Shown here: one piece after another, positions 28,851 through 37,718 of the stretch | How positions within the stretch are numbered: the first letter of the stretch is position 1 | Layout of the letters: every line of letters starts with the position of its first letter | From: Pseudomonadota bacterium | GTDB taxonomy: Bacteria; Pseudomonadota; Gammaproteobacteria; Burkholderiales; Burkholderiaceae_E | Assembly: GCA_963204785.1 (NCBI GenBank) | Contig: CAUJHG010000080.1 | Span: 1-64,000 of the forward strand | Reading direction: 5' to 3' | DNA: 64,000 nt | Program-made: the position numbers and the translations under genes | The notes under the pieces: generated by a model | Told to the model about the DNA's origin: nothing | The model's database searches: none | The model's input: the letters and a program-made list of their open reading frames with translations, nothing else

Positions 28851-29465
28851 TCAGTCGTCGAGCAGGCGCCGCGCGTGATCGCGCGCGGTGGCGTCCGCCT
28901 CGGAGCGCAGCGCCGCCGCGCGTGCGCTGCGGCGCTGGACCAGGAGCCACGCGAGCACACCGAGCGCGAGGAGGGCGAAGGGGCCGATCCACAGCGCGAG
29001 CGTGTTGCCCTGGAGCCGCGGACGGTACAGGACGAAGTCGCCGTAGCGATCGACCAGGTAGTCCTTGATCTCGGCATCGCTGCGACCCGCTGCGACCATC
29101 GACTCGACCTGCCGGCGCAGGTCCACCGCGAGGTCGGCGTTCGAGTCCGCCAGCGTCTGGTTCTGGCACACCAGGCAGCGCAGTTCCTCCTCGAGCCTGC
29201 GCAGGCGGCGCTCGGCCTCGGGCGACATCTGCTCGCGCAGGCTGCGGCCCGAAGGCGCTTCCGTCTGGGTTGCTGCGGCCGCAGTCGCAGTCGCAGTCGC
29301 AGTCGCAGCCGCAGCCGCGGACTCGGCAGCCGCGCCCGCGGCCGGCGGCGCTGGAGTGCTGGCTGCGCCTGGCGCGGCGCTGCTGCGCCCATCGGCCTGC
29401 TGCGCGAGAACGGCGCCGGGGAGCAGCGCCGCCGCCAGGGCCAGGGCAAGCATCGCGCGCCGCAT
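28851..29465 (-). CDS. ccmH: Cytochrome c maturation protein CcmH
   Basis: 204 residues. A signal peptide (MRRAMLALALAAALLPGAVL) is followed by an unusual Ala/Thr/Pro-rich insert of about 45 residues, and then the CcmH domain with the redox motif LRCLVCQNQTLADSNADLA. A transmembrane helix (LWIGPFALLALGVLAWLLV) comes near the C-terminus. CcmH acts in the periplasm to keep apocytochrome CXXCH thiols reduced for haem ligation. It lacks the TPR part fused in E. coli CcmH, which is encoded separately as ccmI at the start of this operon. The start codon overlaps the ccmG stop by one base (TGATG). Confidence 0.93.
   Translation of the reverse strand: MRRAMLALALAAALLPGAVLAQQADGRSSAAPGAASTPAPPAAGAAAESAAAAATATATATAAAATQTEAPSGRSLREQMSPEAERRLRRLEEELRCLVCQNQTLADSNADLAVDLRRQVESMVAAGRSDAEIKDYLVDRYGDFVLYRPRLQGNTLALWIGPFALLALGVLAWLLVQRRSARAAALRSEADATARDHARRLLDD
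29281..29316. repeat. Hexanucleotide tract (gcagtc x4, gcagcc x2) in ccmH
   Basis: Six contiguous 6-bp units, read on the minus strand as alternating Ala-Thr/Ala-Ala codons, lie in the insert between the CcmH signal peptide and its domain. Units are multiples of three, so slippage keeps the frame. Confidence 0.9.
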
Positions 29466-30001
29466 CACTGCGCCTGGAGCCGCTGCACCAGCGGCAGGAT
29501 GCGCTGCGACAGCGCCTCGGGGGTCAGCGCGCCGATGAACTTGTCGCGCACCACCCCTGCCTTGTCGATGACGAAGGTCTCCGGCGCGCCGTAGACGCCC
29601 CAGTCGATCGCTGCCTTGCCTTCCTGATCGAGCACGGTCGTCGTGTAGGGATTGCCGAGGCGCTCGAGCCAGTCCTTCGCGTCCTCGGGGCGGTCCTTCC
29701 ACGCGAGGCCGACCACGGGCGCCAGCCGACGCGCGGCGAACTCGTTGAGCAGCGGGTGCTCGACCTTGCATCCGGCGCACCAGGAGCCCCAGACGTTCAG
29801 CAGCCACACCTGGCCGCGCATCGAGGCCGTGGTCCAGGGCGCGCCGCCATCGCTGCCGAGCACCGACAGCGACACCTCGGGCGCGGGCTTGCCGACCAGC
29901 GGGGAGGGGATCTCGCGGGGATCGCGATCTAGCCCCCGCAGCAGGAACCAGCCGATGCCGATGGCGACCAGCAGCGGGATCAGGAATTTCAGAGCGCGCA
30001 T
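29465..30001 (-). CDS. ccmG: Thiol:disulfide interchange protein CcmG/DsbE
   Basis: 178 residues. An N-terminal membrane anchor (LKFLIPLLVAIGIGWFLL) precedes a thioredoxin fold with active site WGSWCAGCKVEHP (WCxxC) and the cis-proline region YGAPETFVIDK. It supplies reductant to CcmH and apocytochromes in the periplasm. It is separated from ccmF by a 91-bp gap, the largest gap inside this operon. Confidence 0.95.
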   Translation of the reverse strand: MRALKFLIPLLVAIGIGWFLLRGLDRDPREIPSPLVGKPAPEVSLSVLGSDGGAPWTTASMRGQVWLLNVWGSWCAGCKVEHPLLNEFAARRLAPVVGLAWKDRPEDAKDWLERLGNPYTTTVLDQEGKAAIDWGVYGAPETFVIDKAGVVRDKFIGALTPEALSQRILPLVQRLQAQ

Positions 30002-30092
30002 CGACGGGACGCGCGGCGCCTGGCGCCGCGCCTTCGCAGGAAGGAGGGAAAGGGGAGACGCAGCCGGGGCATCGCAGGCGTGCGTGGACGGA

Positions 30093-32063
30093 TCAGGCGG
30101 CCGCCGTGCGGACCGCCGCCGAGGCCTCGCTGCGTCGGCGGCGATAGCGGCGATCGGCGGCGGCAAGCACTCCGCCCCCGGCCATCATCAGGCAGCCGAT
30201 CCAGATCCAGTTGACGAAGGGCTTGACGTGCACGCGCACCGCCCAGGCCGTCGGCGACAGCGCCTCGCCCATCGACACGTAGAGGTCGCGGGTGAACCCG
30301 CGGTCGATCGCGGCCTCGGTCATCGGCATGCGCGTCGCGCGGTAGACGCGCTTCTCCGGATGCAGTTGCGCCACCGTGCGGCCCTCGCGCGAGATCGTGA
30401 AGTGGCCGCGCACCGCGTCGTAGTTCGGGCCACGGACGTCCTCGAGGGCGTCGAAGTGCACTGCATAGCCGCCGAGCTCGATGTTCTGTCCGATCTCGAG
30501 ACGCCCGTCGAGCTCCTTCTCGTAGCTGTTGACCAGGGTGACGCCGAGCACGAAGGCGGCCACGCCGATGTGCGCGAGGTGCATTCCCCAGATGCTGGCA
30601 GGCAGCAGCCGCGCGCGCGACAGCGTGATGCGGCGGTCGGCGCCACGCAGGCTGTCGAGCACGGTCACCGTGGCGCTCGCGGCGATCCAGAACGCGAACA
30701 GCAGCCCGAGGCTGGTCATCGGGCGGAAGCCGTCGATGCTCAGCGGGGCGAGCAGCGCGGCGATCACCGAGATCGCGAGAGCCCATTTCATGCGATCGAG
30801 CATCGGCGGCAGCTCGGCCTGGCGCCAGCGGGCGATCGGGCCCAGTCCCATCAGGAAGAGCGCCGGCGCCATCAGCGGCACGAACACGGTCTCGAAGTAG
30901 GGCGGACCCACCGAGATCTTGCCCAGGCCCAGGGTGTCGAGCACCAGCGGGTACAGCGTGCCGAGCAGCACGGCGGCAGTGGCGACGATCATCAGCACGT
31001 TGTTGGCCAGCAGCATCGATTCGCGCGAGACCGGCGAGAAGCCCGGGCCGACTCCGATGCGCGGCGCACGCCAGGCGAACAGCGTGAGCGAGCCGCCCAC
31101 CACGATCGCGAGGAAGGCGAGGATGAAGACCCCGCGCGCCGGATCGGTGGCGAAGGCGTGGACCGAGGTGAGCACGCCGGAGCGCACCAGGAAGGTGCCC
31201 AGCAGGCTCAGGCTGAAGACGAGGATCGCAAGCAGCACCGTCCAGCTGCGGAAGGCGCCGCGCTTCTCGGTCACGGCCAGCGAGTGGATCAGCGCGGTGC
31301 CGGCCAGCCAGGGCATGAAGGACGCGTTCTCGACCGGATCCCAGAACCACCATCCGCCCCAGCCGAGCTCGTAGTAGGCCCAGAAGGAGCCCAGCGCGAT
31401 CCCGAGGGTCAGGAAGGCCCAGGCGGCAGTGGTCCAGGGCCGCGCCCAGCGCGCCCAGGCGGCGTCGAAGCGGCCCTCGAGCAGGCCGGCCACCGAGAAG
31501 GCGAAGGCCACTGCGAAGCCCACGTAGCCCATGTAGAGCAGCGGCGGGTGGAACACCATTCCCGGGTCCTGCAGCAGCGGGTTCAGGTCGCGCCCATCCG
31601 GTGCGGCAGGCACCAGCCGCTCGAAGGGGTTGGAGGTGAACAGCACGAACAGCAGGAAGCCGAAGATCACCAGGCCCATCGTCGCGAGCACGCGGGCGCG
31701 CAGCGTGGCCGGCAGCTGCGACGACAGCAGCGCCACTGCGGCGGTCCACCCGGACAGCGTCAGCGCCCACAGCAGGATCGAGCCCTCGTGCGAGCCCCAG
31801 CTCGCGGCCACCCGGTACCAGAAGGGCAGCGCCAGGTTCGAGTGCTTGGCCACCAGCGCGACGGTGAAGTCGTTGTGCACGAAGGCCGCCACCAGGCAGG
31901 CGAAGGAGAAGAGCGTCAGCGCGAAGGTGCCCGCCGCGGCGCTCGGTGCGACTGCCATCAGGCGTGCGTCGCGGCGCCAGGCGCCCACCAGCGGCAGCAC
32001 GCCCAGCAGCAGCGACAGCGGCAGCGCCAGGACCAGCGCGAAATGTCCGAGTTCGACGGCCAT
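30093..32063 (-). CDS. ccmF: Haem lyase subunit CcmF
   Basis: 656 residues with many transmembrane segments. The tryptophan-rich haem-handling WWD motif appears as ELGWGGWWFWDPVENASFMP, and the N-terminal opening (MAVELGHFALVLALPLSLLL) is typical. It receives haem from CcmE and, with CcmH and CcmI, attaches it to apocytochrome c. It lies 9 bp after ccmE. Confidence 0.96.
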   Translation of the reverse strand: MAVELGHFALVLALPLSLLLGVLPLVGAWRRDARLMAVAPSAAAGTFALTLFSFACLVAAFVHNDFTVALVAKHSNLALPFWYRVAASWGSHEGSILLWALTLSGWTAAVALLSSQLPATLRARVLATMGLVIFGFLLFVLFTSNPFERLVPAAPDGRDLNPLLQDPGMVFHPPLLYMGYVGFAVAFAFSVAGLLEGRFDAAWARWARPWTTAAWAFLTLGIALGSFWAYYELGWGGWWFWDPVENASFMPWLAGTALIHSLAVTEKRGAFRSWTVLLAILVFSLSLLGTFLVRSGVLTSVHAFATDPARGVFILAFLAIVVGGSLTLFAWRAPRIGVGPGFSPVSRESMLLANNVLMIVATAAVLLGTLYPLVLDTLGLGKISVGPPYFETVFVPLMAPALFLMGLGPIARWRQAELPPMLDRMKWALAISVIAALLAPLSIDGFRPMTSLGLLFAFWIAASATVTVLDSLRGADRRITLSRARLLPASIWGMHLAHIGVAAFVLGVTLVNSYEKELDGRLEIGQNIELGGYAVHFDALEDVRGPNYDAVRGHFTISREGRTVAQLHPEKRVYRATRMPMTEAAIDRGFTRDLYVSMGEALSPTAWAVRVHVKPFVNWIWIGCLMMAGGGVLAAADRRYRRRRSEASAAVRTAAA

Positions 32064-32072
32064 CGCATCACC

Positions 32073-32549
32073 TCACTTCAGCGACTTCGACGCCTTGTCG
32101 ACGAATTCCGACGGGGCGCCCACCGGCTTGCCGGCGCGCTCGAGCGCCTCGGCGGCCTCGGGCGGCATGTAGTTCTCGTCGTGCTTGGCCAGCACCTCGC
32201 TGGCGCGGAAGCTGCCGTCGGGCTCGACGGTGCCCTGCGCGACCACGCCGCGCCCTTCCTTGAACAGGTCGGGCAGGATGCCGCGATAGGTGACCTCGAC
32301 GGTCTTCGCGCTGTCGGTGACGCGGAAGGCGACCACGGTGCCGTCGCCCTCGCGGCGCAGGCTTCCCGGCTCGACCAGGCCACCGAGCCGGAAGGCGCGC
32401 CCCTGCGGCGCTTCGCCGTTGGCGATCTGCGTGGGCGTGAAGAAGAAGACCAGGTTGCTCTGGAAGGCATTGAGCACCAGCGCCAGGGCGATGCCGAGCG
32501 CGCCGAGCCCTGCCAGGATCCAGATCATTCGGCGGTGACGCGGCTTCAA
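32073..32549 (-). CDS. ccmE: Haem chaperone CcmE (TTG start)
   Basis: 158 residues from TTG at 32549. This start is chosen because it gives the family N-terminus [13 protein letters not shown] and has a good AGGA site 7 bases upstream. It also overlaps the ccmD stop (TTGA). A single transmembrane helix is followed by an OB-fold periplasmic domain. The haem-binding histidine is in [11 protein letters not shown] (HxxxY). An ATG start eight codons later would remove the basic cytoplasmic residues. Confidence 0.93.
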   Translation of the reverse strand: MKPRHRRMIWILAGLGALGIALALVLNAFQSNLVFFFTPTQIANGEAPQGRAFRLGGLVEPGSLRREGDGTVVAFRVTDSAKTVEVTYRGILPDLFKEGRGVVAQGTVEPDGSFRASEVLAKHDENYMPPEAAEALERAGKPVGAPSEFVDKASKSLK

Positions 32550-32704
32550 GCAGATTCCTCTTCGATCAGTTCGTGCACGCGCTGGCGGGCACGGGAGCGT
32601 CGACGGCGCAGCGACCAGAGTTCGATCGCGATCGCCAGCGCGAGCATGCCGTAGGAACTCCAGACGTAGGCGCCGTGACCGCCCATCGCGAGCCACTCGC
32701 TCAT
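32546..32704 (-). CDS. ccmD: Haem exporter accessory protein CcmD (absent from ORF track)
   Basis: 52 residues, too short for the supplied track. The frame reads [20 protein letters not shown] and continues as one transmembrane helix ([12 protein letters not shown]) and a basic/acidic tail ending HELIEEESA. Position between ccmC and ccmE, length, and the [11 protein letters not shown] pattern all match CcmD, which helps release holo-CcmE from the CcmABC complex. ATGA overlap with ccmC and TTGA overlap with ccmE. Confidence 0.95.
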   Translation of the reverse strand: MSEWLAMGGHGAYVWSSYGMLALAIAIELWSLRRRRSRARQRVHELIEEESA

Positions 32705-33450
32705 CGTGCGGTCTCCGGAAGTGCGCGGACCCAGTCGGTGTGCGCCTCACGCTCGAGGACGATGCTGCGCACCCGGTGCAGCGCCACCGCGATCGTATAG
32801 AACCAGGCGGCGAAGGACATGATCAGCATGGCCGCCAGCATGGTCTGCGCCATCTTCGGAGCTGCGGTCATCGACACGGTCGCGCCCTGGTGCAGGGTGT
32901 TCCACCAGCGCACCGAGAAGTAGATGATCGGCACGTTGACCACGCCGACCAGCGCGAGAAGGGCGCTGGCGCGGTCGGCACGCCGTTCGTCGTCGATCGC
33001 CGCGCGCAGCGCCATGTAGCCCAGGTAGAGGAAGAACAGGATCAGCGTGGAGGTCAGCCGCGCGTCCCACACCCAGTAGGCGCCCCAGGTGGGACGGCCC
33101 CAGAAGGCTCCGGTCCACAGGGAGACGAACGCGAACATGGCGCCGGTGGGCGCGATCGCCTGCGCCATCATCGCGGACATCCGGGTGTTCCAGATCAGCG
33201 ATGCGGCGCACCAGCCCGCCATCACCAGGTAGGCGAACATCGCCATCCATGCGGCCGGGACGTGGATGAAGATGATCCGGTAGGCCTCGCCCTGCTGGTA
33301 ATCGGTGGGCGCGACCACGAAGCCGATGTACAGGCCGATTGCGGCGAGGATGGCCGCCGCGGCCCCGAACCAGGGGATCAGCCGGCCCGCGAGCGGGTAG
33401 AAGTTCGCCGGCGCCGAGTACTTGAACCAGGAGATGCCTGCCATCGTCAT
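32701..33450 (-). CDS. ccmC: Haem handling protein CcmC
   Basis: 249 residues with six predicted transmembrane segments. The WWD-type motif is [19 protein letters not shown], and periplasmic histidines such as [11 protein letters not shown] probably ligate haem axially. It loads haem onto CcmE. ATGA overlaps with both ccmB and ccmD. Confidence 0.96.
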   Translation of the reverse strand: MTMAGISWFKYSAPANFYPLAGRLIPWFGAAAAILAAIGLYIGFVVAPTDYQQGEAYRIIFIHVPAAWMAMFAYLVMAGWCAASLIWNTRMSAMMAQAIAPTGAMFAFVSLWTGAFWGRPTWGAYWVWDARLTSTLILFFLYLGYMALRAAIDDERRADRASALLALVGVVNVPIIYFSVRWWNTLHQGATVSMTAAPKMAQTMLAAMLIMSFAAWFYTIAVALHRVRSIVLEREAHTDWVRALPETAR

Positions 33451-34226
33451 TCGTAAGCGATTCTAACCGCCACCGCAGTGGCGAACGGCCCGAGCACCGA
33501 GGAGGTCAGCAGTCCCGCGCCGAGCAGCGAGAGATGCGCGCCCGCGCCCAGGCCGACGTCGACCGACTCGGCGGCGCCGGCGCCGAAGATCAGCACCGGC
33601 ACCGCGAGCGGGAGCACGAGCAGCGCCAGCAGCGCGCTTCCCGCGCGCGTTCCCAGGGTCAGCGCCGCGCCGATCGCCCCGAGCCAGGAGAGGGTGGGCG
33701 TTCCCAGCGCGAGCCCGGCGGTCAGGGCGAGGATCGCCTCGGGCTGCATGCCGAACTGGATTCCGGCCAGCGGCGTGAGCAGCACCAGCGGCAGTCCGTT
33801 GGTCAGCCAGTGCGCCAGGACCTTTCCGGCCACCACTGCCGCAAGTGGCGCCGGCGCCAGGACGAGCTGCTCCAGGCTGCCGTCGGCGTGGTCGGCCGCG
33901 AACAGCCGCGCCAGCGACAGCAGCGAGGCCAGCAGCGCGGCGACCCAGGCGATGCCCGGCGCGATCCGCGCGAGCAGCGTCGGTTCCGGGCTGACGCCGA
34001 GCGGGAACAGCGATATCACCAGCACGAAGAAGACCAGCACCAGCGCGAGTTCAGCTCGCGAGCGCATTGCGAGCACCAGGTCACGGCGGCAGGCCCAGGC
34101 GAGCGCCGCCAGCGCAGCGGCCGGCTCGGGCGCGGAGTTCGTGCCACCACCGGCCGGGGCCTCGCGGGGGGCGGCCACCCCGGTGGTCGAAGCCAGGGCT
34201 GGGGTCTGCGCAGCGGGGCGGTTCAC
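33447..34226 (-). CDS. ccmB: Haem exporter permease CcmB
   Basis: 259 residues, longer than the usual 220 because of a Pro/Ala-rich N-terminal extension of about 38 residues before the conserved start region ALAWACRRDLVLAMRSRAEL. Six transmembrane segments follow, with the conserved LFPLGVSPEP and DHADGSLEQL stretches. It forms the membrane part of CcmAB. A shorter start within the extension is possible, but the 4-bp overlap with ccmA supports the annotated one. Confidence 0.93.
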   Translation of the reverse strand: MNRPAAQTPALASTTGVAAPREAPAGGGTNSAPEPAAALAALAWACRRDLVLAMRSRAELALVLVFFVLVISLFPLGVSPEPTLLARIAPGIAWVAALLASLLSLARLFAADHADGSLEQLVLAPAPLAAVVAGKVLAHWLTNGLPLVLLTPLAGIQFGMQPEAILALTAGLALGTPTLSWLGAIGAALTLGTRAGSALLALLVLPLAVPVLIFGAGAAESVDVGLGAGAHLSLLGAGLLTSSVLGPFATAVAVRIAYE

Positions 34227-34921
34227 CGCGTCGCTCCCGGTGCGACGGCGCCGGCCATGGAAGCGCTCGGGCGCGCGTCGTCCGGCGCGCCCAGCCGCAG
34301 CGGCACTGACGGCGAGGCGGTCGGAAACTCCAGGTGGGTGGCGACCACCGCGCAGCCGCCGTCGGCGAGGTGGCCGTCGAGCAGTTCAGCGAACAGCCGC
34401 TGGCCGTCGGTGTCCAGCGCGGTGGTGGGCTCGTCGAGCAGCCACAGCGGCCGCGGCGTCAGCGCGAGCCGGGCCAGGCCCAGGCGCCGACGCTGCCCGG
34501 CCGACAGGCGCGCGAACTGCAGCCTGCGCTGGCGCGCCAGCCCGACCCTGTCGAGGGCGGCGTCCACGGCCGTGCCGATCTGGTCACCGAGCCGGCCCGA
34601 GCGGTCGAGCCAGGCCTGCATCTCGAGGTTCTCGCGCGCGCTCAGCTGCTCCTTCCAGCCCGTGGCGTGGCCCTGGTAGGCCAGGCAGGCGTGCCACTGC
34701 GGGTCGCCGGCGCGGCGCGGCTGGCCCCGCCAGCGGATCTCCCCGGAGGACGGACGCACCAGGCCGGCGACGATCCGCAGCAGGGTCGACTTCCCCGAAC
34801 CGTTCGACCCGGTGAGCATCAGCCAGCGTCCGGCGTCCAGCGCGAAGGAGAGATCGACGAACAGTCGGCGGTTGCCCAGCGTGCAGGCCAGGGCGATCGC
34901 CTCGAGCGCGGCGCCGCTCAT
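34223..34921 (-). CDS. ccmA: Haem exporter ATPase CcmA
   Basis: 232 residues. Walker A TGSNGSGKST near residue 37, signature LSAGQRRRLGLARL, Walker B LWLLDEPTTALD and switch histidine VVATH are present. ATP hydrolysis by CcmAB releases holo-CcmE. The LSAGQ signature (instead of LSGGQ) is usual for CcmA. The C-terminal 25 residues are Ala/Pro-rich. Start by ATGA overlap with ccmI. Confidence 0.95.
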   Translation of the reverse strand: MSGAALEAIALACTLGNRRLFVDLSFALDAGRWLMLTGSNGSGKSTLLRIVAGLVRPSSGEIRWRGQPRRAGDPQWHACLAYQGHATGWKEQLSARENLEMQAWLDRSGRLGDQIGTAVDAALDRVGLARQRRLQFARLSAGQRRRLGLARLALTPRPLWLLDEPTTALDTDGQRLFAELLDGHLADGGCAVVATHLEFPTASPSVPLRLGAPDDARPSASMAGAVAPGATR

Positions 34922-36213
34922 GGCACGCGGCGGTCGATCCGGATCGCGACTCCCGATGCGCCGGGGGTGACCGGCGCGCTGGTGCCGATCGGATCGCCGC
35001 TGCGTCGCATCGCCTCGCCGCTGGCGCTCACGCGCGCCTCGATCACCAGCGACGGGGCCGCCGACAGCCGCCGCGAGGGGTCCATCGACTGCAGGTCGTC
35101 GAGCCGGAAGCGGACGGGCCACTCGCCCACCGGCTGGCGCAGGGCCGCGAGCGGGGCGCGCGGGCCCTGCGGGTCGCGCGCCACCACGTAGAGCACCGCG
35201 CCCGGTGACAGGCTCGACTGAAGCGCGGGGTCGATCGTGATCTCCCCCGAGACCGCGGCTTCGGCGGCAGCCGGCGGGGCCGAGGCGCCGGAGGGGGATG
35301 CCTGGTCCGTGCGCCCGGCACCGCCCGCAGCGGGGACCGCAGCCGCGCCGCCCTGCGCGGCGAGCTCGCCCTCGATCCGCGTGATCGCTTCGGACATCCG
35401 GCTGGCTTCCACGGACTCCGGCGGCATCTCGCGCGCCAGCAGCTTCAGCAGCCGCAGCGCCTCGGGCAGGTTGCCCAGCCGGTACTGGGCCGCTCCCATC
35501 AGTGCGATCGCCTTGCCGTCGCTGGGGTCGATCCGCAGCGCGCGTTCGAGCAGCTCGACCGGCTTGCCGGCGAAGTCGCCGTGCGACAGCAGCACCAGGG
35601 TCTCGGCGTAGTCGGCAAGCAGGCGCGCGTGCCGCGGCTCGAGTTCCACCGCCTTCTCGTAGGCCTTCGCGGCCTCGGCAGGCTGGTCCTGCAGGCGCAG
35701 CGCCTCGGCGAGCATCGCCCAGGCTTCGGCGTCCTGCGGGTTGCGCACGACCTGCTTGCGCAGTTCCCCGACCGCCTGCGCGATCCGCTCCTGGGTGAGT
35801 TCGCCGTGCAGCGCCGCGCGGTCCAGCCCGACGATGGAAGGCGATCCCACCACCGAATAGACCAGCGCCGCGAGCACGGGCACCGCGATTGCCGACACCA
35901 CTGCCCAGGACAGCGCGGCGCCGGAGCGCGACGACCTGCCCTCGGGCTGGCGCAGCCCGGCAGCCGCCTGCGGGAACTGCATGGCGGCTTCGCCGACGAG
36001 CTCGTCGATCGCACGCGCAGCTTCCTCGGAGCTCAGCCGGCCGGCCTCGCGCTCGCGCTCGATCTCGCGCCGCCGGTCGCGGTAGATTGCCAGCCGGCGG
36101 GCTTCGTCATCGGCCTCGCCGGCGACCGGAGCGGCGCGTCTGAACAGGGGCCAGACCACGAGGGCCGTTGCGGCGCAGGTGAGAAGGCCGATCAGGACCC
36201 AGAATGACAGCAT
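34918..36213 (-). CDS. ccmI: Cytochrome c maturation TPR protein CcmI (first gene of operon)
   Basis: 431 residues. Two N-terminal transmembrane segments (MLSFWVLIGLLTCAATALVV, and a second near residue 105) flank a cytoplasmic loop with a basic/acidic leucine-zipper-like stretch (YRDRRREIEREREAGRLS). A TPR region (about 150-260, ERALRIDPSDGKAIALMGAA) and a periplasmic C-terminal beta domain follow. CcmI binds apocytochrome C-termini and delivers them to CcmFH. It usually sits at the 3' end of ccm operons; here it precedes ccmA. The 119 bp upstream (36214-36332) hold no convincing promoter. Confidence 0.9.
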   Translation of the reverse strand: MLSFWVLIGLLTCAATALVVWPLFRRAAPVAGEADDEARRLAIYRDRRREIEREREAGRLSSEEAARAIDELVGEAAMQFPQAAAGLRQPEGRSSRSGAALSWAVVSAIAVPVLAALVYSVVGSPSIVGLDRAALHGELTQERIAQAVGELRKQVVRNPQDAEAWAMLAEALRLQDQPAEAAKAYEKAVELEPRHARLLADYAETLVLLSHGDFAGKPVELLERALRIDPSDGKAIALMGAAQYRLGNLPEALRLLKLLAREMPPESVEASRMSEAITRIEGELAAQGGAAAVPAAGGAGRTDQASPSGASAPPAAAEAAVSGEITIDPALQSSLSPGAVLYVVARDPQGPRAPLAALRQPVGEWPVRFRLDDLQSMDPSRRLSAAPSLVIEARVSASGEAMRRSGDPIGTSAPVTPGASGVAIRIDRRVP

Positions 36214-36332
36214 CGACAGGTGCCGGAAGAGGGCGCGCGGGCCTCGGACGATTGGAAGCCGCGGATTGTCTCACACCCCTCCGTCAGGCATCGGGGCCTG
36301 GGGGACGGATCGGCAGCGGCCGGCTGCCGGAC

Positions 36333-37517
36333 TCAGGACAGGGACAGATCGCCTCGCTCGAGCCGCGCGCCCAGGCGGTCGAGGAAGTCGAGGCACTTCC
36401 CGAGCTGCGCGATCTCGACGTGCTCGTCCGGCTGGTGCGCGACGCGGATGTCGCCCGGCCCGCAGACGATCGTCGGCACCCCGGCGCCCTGCAGGATGCC
36501 TGCCTCGGTGCCGAAGCTCACCCGGCCGGGCTGCGCGCAGCCGCACAGCGGCATCATCGCGCGGGCCAGGTGCAGGTTGCCCCGCTCGTCCAGGCCCGGT
36601 GTGTCGACGATCTCCTCGATGGTGATGTCGCAGTCCGGCGAGATCGCGCGCATCTGCGGCAGCAGCACCTGCGTGCAGTGCTCGCGCACCCGCGCGACGA
36701 CGTCCGCGGCAGCGACGCCGGGCAGGGCGCGCACCTCGAAGACGAGCTCGCAGTCCCTTGCGGTGATGTTGTGTGCGGTGCCGCCGTGGATCATTCCGGC
36801 GTGGACGCTGGTGTGGGGGAACTCGAATCCGTCGTGGCGCTGCGTGTCGCGCAGCCTGCGCTGCAGCGCGTTCAGGAAGGCGACGACCTCCGCCGCGATC
36901 TCGACCGCGGAGACTCCGCTGTCGCGCAGCGACGAGTGCACCGAATGCCCGCGCACCCGGCAGCGGTAGATGGCCGCGCCCTTGTTGGCGATCACCACCT
37001 GCATCATCGTGGGCTCGCCGATCACGCAGGCCGACGGCCGCACCGGCGCTGCGGCGAGGTGAGCGGCGAGCTGGCGCATCCCGCCCATGTCGGTTTCCTC
37101 GTCGTAGGAGAGCGCCAGGTGCACCGGGGTGCGCAGCCGGGCTGCGGCCAGGCGAGGCGCCGTCTCCAGGCAGCACGCGATGAAGCCCTTCATGTCGGCG
37201 CTGCCGCGGCCGTACAGGCGTCCGTTGCGCTCGGTGAGTTCGAAGGGGTCGGATGCCCAGTCCTGGCCGGTCACCGGAACCACGTCGGAGTGCCCGGACA
37301 GCATCACGCCGGGGAGGTCCTGCGGGCCGATCGTCGCGAAGAGGTTGGCCTTGCCCGGCTGCGCCGAGTGCTGCACGAACACGTGCACGCCGAGATCGTC
37401 GAGCCGGTTGGCGACCCAGTCGATCAGCGCGACGTTGCTGCGGCTGCTGACCGTGTCGAAAGCGACCAGGCGGCGCAGCGTCCCGATCGTCCTGGGCAGG
37501 GTGTCAGGCAGGCTCAT
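36333..37517 (-). CDS. argE: Acetylornithine deacetylase (M20 family)
   Basis: 394 residues. Metal-binding motifs of the M20 dipeptidase fold are present: SGHSDVVPV (His, with catalytic Asp two residues on), GRGSADMKG (bridging Asp) and SYDEETDMGG (catalytic Glu pair). The pattern matches ArgE of the acetylornithine deacetylase type, which makes ornithine for arginine synthesis. No other arg genes are beside it, so a different N-acyl amino acid substrate cannot be excluded. It is divergent from the next gene, with about 200 bp between them holding no clear promoter pair. Confidence 0.87.
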   Translation of the reverse strand: MSLPDTLPRTIGTLRRLVAFDTVSSRSNVALIDWVANRLDDLGVHVFVQHSAQPGKANLFATIGPQDLPGVMLSGHSDVVPVTGQDWASDPFELTERNGRLYGRGSADMKGFIACCLETAPRLAAARLRTPVHLALSYDEETDMGGMRQLAAHLAAAPVRPSACVIGEPTMMQVVIANKGAAIYRCRVRGHSVHSSLRDSGVSAVEIAAEVVAFLNALQRRLRDTQRHDGFEFPHTSVHAGMIHGGTAHNITARDCELVFEVRALPGVAAADVVARVREHCTQVLLPQMRAISPDCDITIEEIVDTPGLDERGNLHLARAMMPLCGCAQPGRVSFGTEAGILQGAGVPTIVCGPGDIRVAHQPDEHVEIAQLGKCLDFLDRLGARLERGDLSLS

Positions 37518-37718
37518 CGTTCCAGTCTATCGCATGGAGCCTGCCGGGGCGCAGGCCGGCGCTGCGCGCGCGCCTGCCGGCGCTCGCCGACCCCGGCGGC
37601 GCGAGGGGTCCCGCGCTGCGGTGCCGGTCGGTCTGGTATGTTCGCGGGGCCTGAAGCCGCGCCATCGGCAGGGCCGACCGCGCGCGCCTGCCGCACCCGC
37701 CAACCACCGTTTGCAGCC

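Noticed and set aside
26249-29449. 1,066-residue minus-strand ORF opposite the patatin gene
   Set aside because: It covers three real genes on both strands and consists of Arg/Ala/Pro-rich shadow sequence.
29652-32654. 1,000-residue plus-strand ORF opposite ccmE-ccmG
   Set aside because: Antisense shadow of the ccm operon; Gln/His/Arg-rich, no recognisable domain.
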